From the NCBI GenBank assembly GCA_000320545.1, contig ADNK01001037.1:1-20189 (forward strand): a stretch of DNA of 20,189 nucleotides. The letters run 5' to 3'. The stretch is from Bigelowiella natans CCMP2755 (Eukaryota; Cercozoa; Chlorarachniophyceae). Shown in pieces: positions 1-10,342 of the stretch. The position numbers and the translations under genes were made by a program. Positions within the stretch are counted from its first letter, which is position 1; every line of letters starts with the position of its first letter. Below the pieces are notes generated by a model. That model did not search any database. It was not told the origin of the DNA and was given only the letters and a program-made list of their open reading frames with translations.

Positions 1-34
1 AAAAAAAAAGATTGACCTTTTTTCCCCCCCAATT

Positions 35-52
35 CCCCCCCCCCCCCCCCCC
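35..52. repeat. Poly-C tract in the intron before the first CK2 exon
   Basis: An 18-base C run lies about 25 bases upstream of the CTAG acceptor at 74-77. It probably serves as, or extends, the polypyrimidine tract of this intron. Run length is unreliable in any assembly. Confidence 0.8.
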
Positions 53-77
53 GATGACTTGTATTCACCCCATCTAG

Positions 78-1542
78 AATACAGCCATGCTCACGGCATC
101 ATGCATCGCGATGTGAAACCCCACAACGTGATGATTGATCATAAGCAAAGGAAGCTGCGCCTCATTGATTGGGGACTTGCGGAGTACTACCATCCGAAAA
201 TGGTGAACAAAACTTTGAACTGCTAATGTGCCTTGAGGACGAAGAAGAAGAGGAAGAAGCGATATCGCCGCCGCCGCCGCCCGCCGCCGCCAGCCGCCTT
301 CTTTGCTCTATTTCTCACCCCTCCCCCCTCCCCCCTCCTTTTGACTGGTGTGATGTGGAGATGGGTATAAGCAAAGAAGGCACGATGATAAACACGATGA
401 TAAACACGATAATACCGGTCACTTTTGTTTCGCGGAGAGAAGCCTAAGCTCCCTTCTTCTCACGCTTGCTCATGCAAATTAACCCCCCCCTTCCCTTTCC
501 CTATCCATCAGCTATACAACGTGCGAGTGGCCTCCCGTTACTTTAAAGGGCCGGAGCTGCTCGTGAATATGCGCGATTACGACTACTCCCTGGACCTATG
601 GAGCCTCGGCTGCATGCTTGCAGCGATGATCTTTAAGGTGGGGGGAGGAGGAGAGAAGTGCAGGAGGGAACGGCGACGGCGGTGGTGGTGGTGTAGTGCA
701 GCGGGTATGTGACGTGTGTGCGTATCTGATCACGTTTCAAAAATTATCTTACCCCCCCCCCCCCCAACCCCTCCCCTCTCGCGAACGGAAGGTGGAGCCG
801 TTTTTCAAGGGACGCGACAACTACGACCAGTTAGTGGTGATTTCGCGCGTGTTGGGGACCGAGTCGCTGTACGCCTACCTGGAGAAGTACAACCTGGAGC
901 TCGACTCTAAATTCAAAAGCCTCCTAAAGCCCGCGAAGAAACGGCCATGGCAGCACTTCATAGATAAGAATAATCAGGTGCGTGGGATTATGCCGAAAGG
1001 AGTTCGGCTTTTTGGGGGGGAAGGGATGGGTGTGTGGGTGTGTGTGTGTGTTTCTTGTGTCTATGTGTAGGGCATTTTATGTATCGGAAGAAAACACTAG
1101 CGCGGACATAGATACTTACACACACACACACACAACACATGTTGCATCACCAGTGGTCATCTGAAGTGAGGAGAGAGAGACGGCTCCAATACCGCGAATC
1201 CCCCCCCCCCCTCCCCCCCTTTCCCATTCATTCTCCCCAATGGCAACCGACCGAGAATTTGCCCGGAAAATCAACCAACTGTGTGTGTAGGCGCTGTGCC
1301 CTCCGGAGGCGCTGGACTTCCTCTCGAAGTGCTTGCAGTACGACCACCAGCTGCGCCCGACATGCAAAGAGGCCATGCAACACGCATATTTCAAACCGAT
1401 CCGAGATCAAATAGCAGCGGAGGAAGCAGAGGAAGAGAAGAAGCAGCAAAAGCAGCCGCAGGCACAACAGTCGTCGTCGTCGCCGTCCTCATCTGCCGCC
1501 ACCGCGAAGAAAGAGGCCAGCGCAGACGACACGAGCAAATAA
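78..1542 (+). CDS. Casein kinase 2 catalytic subunit alpha, C-terminal part (4 exons, 5' end outside window)
   Basis: This is a constitutive Ser/Thr kinase that phosphorylates acidic motifs, usually as a holoenzyme with CK2 beta. Exons: 78-202, 512-637, 792-977 and 1291-1542 (stop TAA 1540-1542); introns 203-511, 638-791 and 978-1290 are GT-AG and all phases join. Visible motifs in order are [15 protein letters not shown] (catalytic loop), [12 protein letters not shown] (the DWG in place of DFG that marks CK2), [16 protein letters not shown] (activation loop), [32 protein letters not shown] and [17 protein letters not shown]. The glycine loop and upper N-lobe lie upstream of the window; exon 1 starts after the acceptor at 76-77 with two bases of a split codon. 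After the kinase fold (about YFKPIRDQ) comes a tail of about 50 residues rich in Glu, Lys, Gln and then Ser, specific to this copy. Introns 1 to 3 hold poly-C, GT and CA tracts. Family assignment is firm; the exact first exon boundary is inferred. Confidence 0.93.
1013..1217. repeat. Complementary low-complexity tracts in CK2 intron 3
   Basis: Within one intron, in order: a G run (about 1014-1020), a GT-rich block (about 1029-1068), a CA block (about 1119-1138) and a C run interrupted by one T (about 1201-1218). The outer pair (G with C) and inner pair (GT with CA) are complementary and nested, so the transcript could fold into one long interrupted stem. Confidence 0.7.
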
Positions 1543-2730
1543 GATTAAGTTGGTTCGAAATATGGCTTTCTTCAGCCTCGATTCTCTTCTGTTCTTGCTG
1601 CTCCTTCTAGCTGCACGTAGAAGTGCTATAATAATCATAGGCATCAATGGTACATGCTATATATGATGTATAGTATACACGTTGTGTCTATAGTATATGT
1701 CGCTATTGATGACGCGTGTGTATTCCTGCTGCGTGCATCGACTATCTAGCTATCTCACTGCGATATGAGCCCTCAACTAGCACCTTGAGGGATGATATAC
1801 CAGTCTGTGTACATTCACATGTAGTGCCCTTGGAATCATAGTAGCTTGTACATGTGTGAGACGGATGTAATGAAATGTTTAAATTGTTTCAATGGTCATC
1901 CTAATGTAGCTGTGCAATGCAGCGGCTACGATACAGCGCTTAAATTGTATCTGTTTGTTTCCTTGGTCACATGGCGCATGCATGAAAATGCATCCTGTTT
2001 TGGTCTAGCTTGTACATGTGTGTATCTGCTAGGTGCTGGACCATGACACATGCCAGCATATGAGATGGATGCAGTGACGTACATGATTAGATCTTCCTAA
2101 CACATATATGCATGTGCCGCCATCGTGCTAGCGCGGTCTAGTGGTGTCCATGTTGCGACATGCAACAAGGCTAGAAGGCCTTGCCAGCAGCTCGGCAAAG
2201 TAGAGCTATGCATGGCTAGCTGAGGTCCTAGCCTGCAGCACGGTTACATATATGCATCTAGGCATGTGCGAATAGTCTGTATACTAGTCTGCCATAGTTC
2301 TGTGTGCAATCGCGATAGCATGCGTCATGTTTGAAACTAGCTAGCAACAATAATTGTCATCTAGGCAACAAGACTAGAAGACGACACAAACACATAATCT
2401 AGACCTGTGCATGATCTGTAGTCAATCAATCGGGCACGCACTCGCGCGTAAGCTGCAATTATTCTATAGATCTGCTCTTTGGATGGCGTTGCTCCTGTGA
2501 GACATGTCTAGATGTGTACGTACAGCTAACTCCATGCATTGATTGACTTCACTGCGATGTGCTGCTGCATCACACTGCTGCAATAATCAAAACGTCCGCA
2601 AGTACAAGTCACATTCTTTATTGGTTACGGTGCGCGATGGTCGTCCGTGGCGAAGTCTCCATTGCGCCCATATATCGCAAAACCTTTCTAAGCACCAGCT
2701 GTCCGATCCAGTAGGCAAGGGCGCTGCCTG
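1543..2730. other. Convergent intergenic region between CK2 alpha and the hydroxylase gene
   Basis: No conserved coding segment was found in either strand. The first part should be the CK2 3' UTR, but no AATAAA is seen after its stop. From about 1640 to 2540 the DNA is dense in short palindromic words (CATG, CTAG, GCTAGC, TGCA, ATGCAT) without long microsatellites. A 17-base direct repeat (TAGCTTGTACATGTGTG) occurs at 1842-1858 and 2006-2022. The last part (about 2600-2730) is the 3' UTR of the minus-strand hydroxylase. Confidence 0.6.
2617..2622 (-). promoter_or_regulatory. Polyadenylation signal AATAAA of the hydroxylase gene
   Basis: On the minus strand AATAAA occurs a little over 100 bases past the stop codon of the hydroxylase gene (stop at 2731-2733). 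The distance suits a 3' UTR signal and supports the terminal exon call. Confidence 0.5.
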
Positions 2731-3803
2731 CTACTCCTTCAGTTTCACCGCAGCCATTGCTGCTGAATTCACGGGGAATTCGAGCCAGATTTGTGCTACC
2801 CATTTCTCGTCGACCGCATCCTCGGCTTCATGCTCCGTCCTACACAGCAAAACACTAGTCACAATCACGGTAATACACCGCCCCCTCTAATCCCTCCAAG
2901 GTGTCGCTAATGTGAAAGTTGCTTTACAAGTCGTCTCTGTTGGGGAGCTAGGGACATGGCTGCGTCTTGATACAAACGAAAACGAGGCGATATTTTCCCC
3001 GTGAAAATCGGACAGAAAACACGGTAAGACTTTCGTCACGGCGGACAAAAAATTGGCCGATGTTCTTCGGTTGAAGATGACGGACCCGAAATTCCAAGAT
3101 TACACACTCCTTTCGCGCTAATGTGCGCGGTGCTCTTATTCGCAAACCAACCTTTCATCCGACTTGAGCGTCTTATCAGTGGGGAAGAATATGAGCGCCT
3201 TCCCCAGGTCTGGCATCGATCTGAAGCGCAAAGATAAACGCCACACGGCGATGAATATATAGAAACACACTGTGCACGTGTATACTCAGCAGCAGCAGCA
3301 GCAGCAACAACAACAACAAAAGGGGCGGGAGAGCAGCCAAGGAGGGCAGAGAGAATGCTACTAGTAAGGGTAGCTGATCGATGGTGTCACAGCTTCGTTG
3401 GAAGCTAGATAGTTATGATAATGGATCGATTGAGCGAAATGCCTCGGCATTTTGACCTGATCTCCAAGTCGGGAAAGTTGGTTCCCCCGCCCACCCCCAC
3501 TTCGTTCAGATACACCAGCACCGTAGCCATTCTCTGAGCTCCAACCTGCCGTTCCACAACACGCACGTCACCGCAAGATAAACTCTCTCAGCATGAGGAA
3601 GGACGAATGGGCGGCGTTTGTGACTCAGAGATGGCGCATCATCGCCAAGCCTCACGAGAGGGATGGTGATGGGAAGATACGCATCTAGCTGCCCGCACGC
3701 TACGACATGCTACCTAGCCGTGTGCACAGGATATTAGAGTAAACCACATCTAGATCCAGCACACACACACACACAGACACCCACACTAAATTTATTTTTT
3801 TTT

Positions 3804-3875
<72 letters not shown>

Positions 3876-4331
3876 CAATAAAAAAGACCGCGAGCACAGG
3901 CAGCGCACGCGGCGAGTCCCACCTTGCTCATATAACTCTCCGGGAAGGCATCGAAGTGCGGGCGGAAGTATTCCCCCGGGTAGTAGCGGGCCACCTGCGT
4001 GTTGCAGCGCACAGATCTCCATTCCCGGTCGCTCATGGGAAACAGCTTCCTGTGCGTGGGCGGGGGGGGGGGAGGGGGGGGATTGGGGAGATTGGGGAGA
4101 ACGAGGATTGCACAACGTCAACGGCCATTTCATCACGTCGTGTGAGAGAGGAGGCTGAGTAGGGAGATTCTTCCCGGCAGATCGGCGTCACACAAGTCAC
4201 AGAAAAGACGTGTTGTTGTTGTTGTTGTTGTTGTTGTTGCAGAGGGCAAAGGAGCCGTCGATGGATCTTTTTGGCTTATTAAAATCTAAAAACCGGAAAG
4301 TGGATATTCCAAATCTCGCGCGTGTGTTTTG

Positions 4332-4404
<73 letters not shown>

Positions 4405-5369
4405 GTCGTTCGCAAACGCAGGCAGCCTCGATGGATATCACAATCTATACTAATTGGTGTCGCTGCTGTTGATGTTAGCAGCGATAACGATGATGATATA
4501 ATGATGAAGAAGAAGAAGCCACCAACCTGATTTGCGCAGTAAATCGGTCGTAAATCTCCTTGACTACCGGGATGGCCTGATAGTATTGGAGAATATATCA
4601 TCGCCACTACTCAATTATCGTCGTCGTTACTTGTTCGTCAACAACGGTGTGATACGCATAAATCCGGCGTGGTTTCTTTGCCCCAGCTCCTCGGCTGTGT
4701 TGCGATCTACTACTGCACTACTACTACTCCTACTACTACTAATACCCCCACTACTACCTGAACCCTTTCGTCCTCCAAGAACAACGAGCTGCTTGTGCGC
4801 AGCTGCTCTCCGTCTTGGCCTGGGTGAAGGTGACGATGATGAAGAAGAAGATGACGACGATGGAAAATTCGGTTGATGTGTTTGCTTGGATTTTCGGACT
4901 GATTGATTCAACCCGCTGCACTCACCAGCGACATCCGCTCCCTCTCCAAAACTCCCCTTGACCTGAGGTGGTGGGGGGGGGAGACGACGGATGGATAGGA
5001 TGGGAAGGGCAGGGGAAGACAATGTCTTGACTAATTCAAACGAATACTGATAGCGAAGCTCAGGTTACCGTGTGTGTGTGTGTGTGTGTGTGCATGTACG
5101 TTTGTACTGTTGTTCGCTTGTATTTTTCGGAAATTGAATGCGTAACGACTTGCAACTAAGAATAGATTTATTTTGCCCCTAATATCTATTTTCATCATCA
5201 ATTGTGTTTGATGTTGTTCTGGTTGTTGTTTTTATCATCGTTCGATCGATACTTCGGAGGCTTTCAGCAGACCGGACGCCTCCACCTCTCGGACCAGATT
5301 GTCGCAGTCTTGTGCGCTCATGAACTGAATAATTGATATTTTGTTATAATGCATTCATAACACACACAG

Positions 5370-5433
<64 letters not shown>

Positions 5434-6375
5434 CTATCAGCAAGCATGTGACTGGAGAGAGAGATAGTGATAAGAGAGAGAGAGAGAAGGAGGGAGGGGG
5501 GCGGGCGGGCTGAAGTGAGACTACTAACATCGTGGGCAAAGAAGACAGGAGGGTCTCCGTATATTGGCTCCAGAGACGGAAAATCGAGATTTGTATTGAT
5601 ATAGCTTTAAAAGATATGAAAGAGATAAACAGGGGGACGTATGAAAATTTATCAAATTCAACCACGAAAATCGAAGCAACAGCTACGAGAAGCAATGATG
5701 TTTGCGTATGGAGAGAGTCAAATCACGATTGCTTTTCATATTTTAATTAAGGAAGCAGACATCCCATGCATGTTGATCTCGCAATAGCTTGTGTTTCAAT
5801 GTACTTATCCTTGATCAGCAACGCAATGTCTTCCATATCGATATCCTGTATGCGAATAATAGAAAGAGATGTAACCGATGAATATGTAAAAAAAGATATG
5901 CTTGCACTTGCGTGTTCTCCGGCTACTACTTGTTACTGCCACTGAACGAACGACCTCGTATTCGCTTGTATAGTAATAATCTGAAAGGCTTCCATCTTCC
6001 TCAGTCATTTCTTCACTGCGAGGGGTCACCAGGGAGCGTCTCGGTCGCAGCGAGAAGGACAGCCCCCCCCCCCGGACTAGTGACTGTCGCCTCCACCGCT
6101 CCCCGATGGAGACCATCCTGAGAGAGATAGAGAGATGATCAAGAAAATCTTTATAGCTTTGTGAAGCATCATCGAGTGTGCAAGGTGTGGAGCAACAACC
6201 CCTTGGAATTCGTTCGGGATGATGCCGGAGAGAGATTGAGAGCGGCTGCTTCTGGTCCGATCCCCCTTTCGCTTGGTTTGACGCTCCCCCCACAAATCGC
6301 GAGCAGGGAACCCGCCGTCACCATAGCAGCAACTAGGATAAACAGGTTTCCATCTCTGTCTCGCCGTCGCAGCAT
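2731..6375 (-). CDS. Prolyl 4-hydroxylase-like 2-oxoglutarate/Fe(II) dioxygenase with N-terminal membrane anchor (12 exons)
   Basis: This enzyme family hydroxylates proline using O2, Fe(II) and 2-oxoglutarate in the secretory pathway. Exons in transcription order: 6375-6200, 6117-5955, 5845-5805, 5604-5529, 5324-5253, 4962-4926, about 4689-4631, 4576-4527, 4049-3923, 3545-3457, 3220-3152 and 2839-2731. The lengths sum to 1068, a 355-residue protein. The start MLRRRDRDGNLF is followed by a hydrophobic stretch (about residues 11-30), a signal anchor. Catalytic core: FMSAQDCDNLVREVE (the usual dFlS..eC opening), VARYYPGEYFRPHFDAF (iron ligands His256, Asp258), RMATVLVYLNEV, GGGTNFPDL, GKALIFFP, TEHEAE (distal His323) and DEKWVAQIW (Lys332, 2-oxoglutarate). 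The loop between the exons at 4962 and 4576 is the least certain: two acceptors (exon start 4689 or 4686) keep frame. No ShK or TPR domain is seen. Substrate is unknown. Confidence 0.87.
3287..3319. repeat. CAG/CAA trinucleotide repeat in a hydroxylase intron
   Basis: CAG units run into CAA units in the intron between the exons at 3545-3457 and 3220-3152. It reads as TTG/CTG on the transcribed strand and is not in an exon of my model. Confidence 0.8.
3805..3875. repeat. AT dinucleotide microsatellite in a hydroxylase intron
   Basis: Two TA blocks (about 3805-3837 and 3851-3875) are separated by a short spacer in the intron downstream of the exon carrying the HxD iron motif. Being self-complementary, it can extrude as a cruciform. 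The Tyr/Ile-repeat ORFs that cross it are artefacts. Confidence 0.85.
4211..4400. repeat. TTG, CT and GT microsatellites in one hydroxylase intron
   Basis: The intron 4526-4050 contains a TGT-type repeat (4211-4239), a CT repeat (about 4335-4370) and a GT repeat (4371-4400) that abut at 4370/4371. A C-rich tract (G-rich on the plus strand, about 4061-4081) sits just before the acceptor. This is the largest intron of the gene. Confidence 0.85.
5068..5092. repeat. GT microsatellite in a hydroxylase intron
   Basis: A TG repeat of about 12 units lies in the intron 5252-4963. It reads as CA on the transcribed strand. Confidence 0.8.
5361..5431. repeat. CA then TA compound microsatellite
   Basis: CA repeats (about 5361-5393) continue into TA repeats (about 5394-5431). 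They lie in the intron between the exons at 5604-5529 and 5324-5253. GA and G-rich tracts follow at about 5457-5510. Confidence 0.8.
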
Positions 6376-6763
6376 CTTTTGAATTCGAGAGTGAGCCCCT
6401 CCCCCTCGTCCGTTCGGCCAACAGAAAGGCGTTCACAGATTGTTGGGTTTTATCATTGCGACATGTGGAAATGCTTTACTCAAACCAAAAATCAATGGCA
6501 TTTTTGTTTATCATTTTTTCAGGAGAATGTATGCATGAAAGCACCCATGAGTCCTGCCTTGCGACATAATGAATGGTCCATTGCTCGTCGAGTTCGTCTA
6601 CCTTTCCCGCAATTCGCAAGTCTTTTGTCGCATGAGGTGATCATAGTGAATCTTATATGTTGCGACAAAAGTTTTCTTCGATTTTATAGAACATTTCGTT
6701 AATGGCAGGTATTCGGCGAATTTCATCGGTGAATTTACATCCCAGTCCGACAAGCGTAACAAC
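6376..6763. promoter_or_regulatory. Divergent promoter region between hydroxylase and RPL10A
   Basis: The two start codons (6375 on minus, 6764 on plus) are 388 bp apart and face away from each other, so this interval must hold both core promoters and both 5' UTRs unless there are further upstream non-coding exons. I see no clear TATA box. The interval is free of microsatellites, in contrast to the introns on its left. Confidence 0.5.
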
Positions 6764-7908
6764 ATGAGGTAGCCTCCCCCCCATCTCTCCGAGTTTAGAG
6801 CATGTTGGAATGGGAAAGGGTTTGTAATTTGGTGCGCCAGATGGGGTTACATCATCTGATGGGTGATGTTTGCCCTTTGATTTGCACGCCCTTCGTAAAA
6901 ATAGCTCAATTTTTGCTTGCTTTTAATTGATTCAATTCCTTTCACATCTTTCAGTAAAATCAATCTCGAAACACTCGAGGACGCCCTCAATGAGATCAAG
7001 AAACTCTCCGAAGAGAAGAAGAGGAACTTCCTGGAGACCGTAGAGCTTCAGATTTCCCTGAAAAACTACGATCCTTCAAAGGACAAGCGCTTCAGCGGGG
7101 CTATTGCACTTCCTGCCTGCCCTCGCAAAACCTTTACCGTTTGCCTTATCGGAAACGAAAAGCACATGGCAGAGGCAAAGGAAATCGGCATTGACTGCCT
7201 CAGCGCAGATGAAGCCAAAAAGATGAAGAAGAACAAGAAGCTCGTCAAGAAGCTCGGTAACTTCTGATGATAGCACATGTTTCATAGGAGAAGGGAAAGC
7301 GAGCCTGTTATTAAACAAAAAAAATGGCCTCGAAAATAGCCTTACTGCACCTATCCCCTCGTCTATGTCGTTTTGTTTTACGTTTGCCCCTCTTTTCTCG
7401 TTACCGCTCTCTCTTCCCTCTTTACACGATCTCTCAAAGATACCTCACTTGCGAGGATGCTGTCCTACCCTTTTCCCATCCATTATTTCCATTAGTCCAT
7501 CTCTCTCTTGCTCAACTTCACGCATATTGACACCTTCCTAAATATTATTCAGCTAAGAAGTACGACGCCTTCATTGCCTCCTCCACACTCATCAAGAAGC
7601 TTCCGCGTTTGATGGGCCCCGGCCTCTCAAAGGCCGGAAAGTTCCCAGCTGGTATCAGCAACACTGAGAACATGCAAACCAAGATAGACGAGCTCAAGTC
7701 TACGATCAAGTTCGCTCTCAAGAGCAAGAAGACGATGTGCTTGGGCGTGCCTGTTGGCCAGGTTAACCTTTCCACGGAAGACCTCCGCATCAACATCGTT
7801 ATGGCTGTGAACAAGCTTGTCAGCTTGCTCAAGAAGAACTGGCAGAACGTGAAGAGGCTTTATATCAAGTCTACCATGGGTCCTTCCCACAGGATCTACG
7901 GTTTCTAA
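6764..7908 (+). CDS. RPL10A: 60S ribosomal protein L10a (uL1 family), 3 exons
   Basis: This is a structural protein of the large ribosomal subunit at the L1 stalk, where deacylated tRNA leaves the E site. Coding exons: 6764-6768 (ATGAG), 6955-7256 and 7553-7908 (TAA 7906-7908), total 663 bases or 220 residues; animal and yeast L10a are about 217. Joined, the N-terminus reads [13 protein letters not shown], matching the family start. Other conserved blocks are [46 protein letters not shown] across the second junction, [26 protein letters not shown], and [20 protein letters not shown] near the C-terminus. Introns 6769-6954 and 7257-7552 are GT-AG with T-rich acceptors and none of the long simple repeats seen in neighbouring genes. 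Expected to be highly expressed. Confidence 0.96.
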
Positions 7909-8478
7909 GCGAAGAAAACATTTGAAATATCATATCGGCATTGTATCTCGACTATAAATGGGTTGTCGACGAGATATGCAGTACCTTCGTAAGATCAGGT
8001 TTAACGTTGGTGATAATGTACGGTCGCGGCAGCACGTTACGTATGTTTCGTGTTCTCGGCGCCTCGTTCTTAGTGCTAACAACCCCTTATGTAAGGTAGA
8101 TTTTGATTCTACTCATGTTACGCTCTCGGATGTAAAAATGGAAAGAAAGAAATGACGCTTCTTTAACTCTACATTGACAACATACAAGCATGATACAGCC
8201 ATAATAGCCCGATACAGTATGTATTACGAATATTGCATCTGCGCGCAGTAGAGACGGATACACATACATGCATGCATGCGGTGTAGCTTATTTAGCTTGT
8301 TCTATAGCTAGTTAATCCTCCTTATATTGGCTTCGTGCGTTATACATCTATACATCATGTGCGCGCGCGCAGACATAAGCAAGACAGAGAGCTCTTAGAC
8401 ATGACGTGTAGCAGCACGTGGATTTAGATGATGTATAGATGCAATGCACTGTAGTCAATTCACAGCATGAACAAACAT

Positions 8479-8605
8479 CTATATAGCCATTAAGGCTCTA
8501 TAGCGTACGCACGTACAAACATATATGTAGTTTAGTACACATGTTCTTTGTAGTACATGTTCTATTCTTTGACCCGGTACGCTATATAGCCATTAAGGCT
8601 CTATA
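8479..8605. repeat. Two 24-bp perfect direct repeats, each a hairpin
   Basis: The same 24 bases (starting CTATATAGCC, ending AGGCTCTATA) occur at 8479-8502 and 8582-8605, 103 bp apart. Each unit is an imperfect inverted repeat: TATAGCC pairs with GGCTCTATA around a short ATTA loop, with one bulge. GTAC-rich sequence follows both copies. Confidence 0.85.
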
Positions 8606-9426
8606 CATCTTGTTGTACATGCGTACGTACGTACGTACGCGTAGACTTGCGATATTATCATTGTTGCATGTCTATATATGCGCTGCATGTTCGGCTTTGT
8701 GTCGTGCAGCAATGACGATGTCGCATAACGCACGCCGCCTAACTAGGCTAATGCTTGCTAGCTTGTGACATGCCATGCTAGAGTGCCCAGCCCATGCTAG
8801 CATGCTAGCATGTGATCGATGGCAACAGCTAGCGATGCATATAGAGCGTGCGCATCACATGTACGTAATGCTAGAATGCGTCGCGATGTACGTGCTACTG
8901 GCTATGAACTACAGAGTCTTTGTCATTGTTATTACATCCTTGTATTGATGCATTCACGCATGATCATTATCATGTCGATCATTGCATTAATCATGCTTTC
9001 ATGTTTCTACGCATGCATAGATATCATTGCATCCGGCTGTCCTCATCATAGCCAGTGTCTGCGTCGTTGCGGTTGGCCGAGTAAAATGAGCTTCCAAACG
9101 CACGCTGCATGCTGTACATGTGCCGCCAGCGCACGGCGAGAAATTGAGCGTACGCTAGCGATACGCAGCACGCACATGCTACATGTAAATGCTACATGCA
9201 TACATGTTTTTAGTGGAAGCTATTTTTCAAATATCTGCATTCTTTTTTAAACTATACATATTACTTATCAAGCCTTTTCTTTCTCTCCTCTCCGATCCCC
9301 GAGCTAGCTACGCTTGCAATGAAAAGCAGTGATCATTAGGAGTTTATGCGTACGCACCTAGACGTGCAAAAATTGGAGCAGCGCAGTTTCCTCTCGTCGC
9401 GTGATCGCATCAATGTGTGGCGGATA

Positions 9427-9432
9427 TTTATT
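9427..9432 (-). promoter_or_regulatory. Polyadenylation signal AATAAA of the RGS gene
   Basis: Minus-strand AATAAA lies about 95 bases past the predicted stop of the RGS gene (9528-9530), nearly the same spacing as in the hydroxylase gene. It supports the terminal exon call. Confidence 0.45.
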
Positions 9433-9527
9433 GTCGTACAAGACGAGTAAAAACACGTTCAAGCAGCAGGAATGCTGCCCTGTGTGCGTAAGATTACATA
9501 ACGCTGGACTTCTCTCCCACCCCTTCC

Positions 9528-9726
9528 TCAGATCCCTCCGCCCCCCTTCCTTTCACCACCACGGGAAGTGGAGTTCGATTCAAGCATTGGCTGATTTGCG
9601 AGACCACCGGCGTCACGCTCAGCAACGACCTGCAAAGCGCGTGCATTAGGACGATAACAGAATTCTCGGCCAACCCTTTTTCACAACTCGCGCAGACTGA
9701 TACCAATTCGAGCAGTTTGAACAACA

Positions 9727-9765
<39 letters not shown>

Positions 9766-10310
9766 CTGCCTATGTTACCCCCACCCCTCCCCCTCCCCCA
9801 CCCCTCGTCCTCCTCCCTTAAATCTATGTTTATTTCACAAAAAGGTGTCGAGTCGTAGCGTGAGAAGTCTTTGATGAGTCGTAGAGTTGGTGGTGGTTCT
9901 TGTTCATCTTCGTTGTTGTTGTTCTTGCTACCTCCACCGCACACCCTCTAATCATTCCGCGCCGAACCATCAATTCCCACGCCTCGCAGGCCAGACACAT
10001 GTCATTCGTGCCAATGTGAAGAGTGAAGACAAAGGTCAAAACTCCGCCGATTACCCATATCCCAATCTGCTCCTACAAACACAGTGGGAGGGGGGGGATG
10101 GGGGACAGCAAAGATGTAGCCGTGTTAATCCCCAGACGTTTTAGCTCACATCACAGTTATTTTACTTCAATCACAGGCGCGAATGATGACATCAAAAGAG
10201 GTGGTAGCAACAAATACCCCGTGAATTGCCAGGATCAACATTGTAGTGGACAAGACCGAAACTACGGTGTCGGCGAATCTACGTGCCTTGTTCTTCACAA
10301 ATCTATGAAA

Positions 10311-10342
<32 letters not shown>

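Larger units (their letters stand above)
7909..9527. other. Convergent intergenic region, palindrome-rich, no gene recognised
   Basis: This lies between the 3' ends of RPL10A and the RGS gene. From about 8150 to 9400 it is dominated by CATG, GCTAGC, GTAC, TGCA and ATGCAT words, for example at 8613-8640 (repeated GTAC) and 8770-8845. ORFs here (for example 8819-9250) give Cys/His/Met-rich protein without any domain and follow from the word composition. No tRNA or other structural RNA gene was recognised. Confidence 0.6.

Noticed and set aside
3792-4136. Minus-strand ORF with Tyr/Ile repeats
   Set aside because: The repeat residues translate an AT microsatellite. The part over 3923-4049 is the hydroxylase exon in the wrong frame.
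4627-5022. Minus-strand 131-codon ORF with poly-Ser
   Set aside because: It reads through a hydroxylase intron. The Ser runs come from CTA/TCA-type repeats. Only small parts of it are exon, and one of them is used in another frame.
8819-9250. 143-codon plus-strand ORF rich in Cys, His and Met
   Set aside because: The residues follow from CATG, TGCA and ATGCAT word bias of the intergenic block. No domain and no splice-site support.
9545-9720. Plus-strand open stretch with protein-like composition (ICETTGVTLSNDLQ)
   Set aside because: It overlaps the predicted last exon of the minus-strand RGS gene, has no start codon or splice support and shows no domain.
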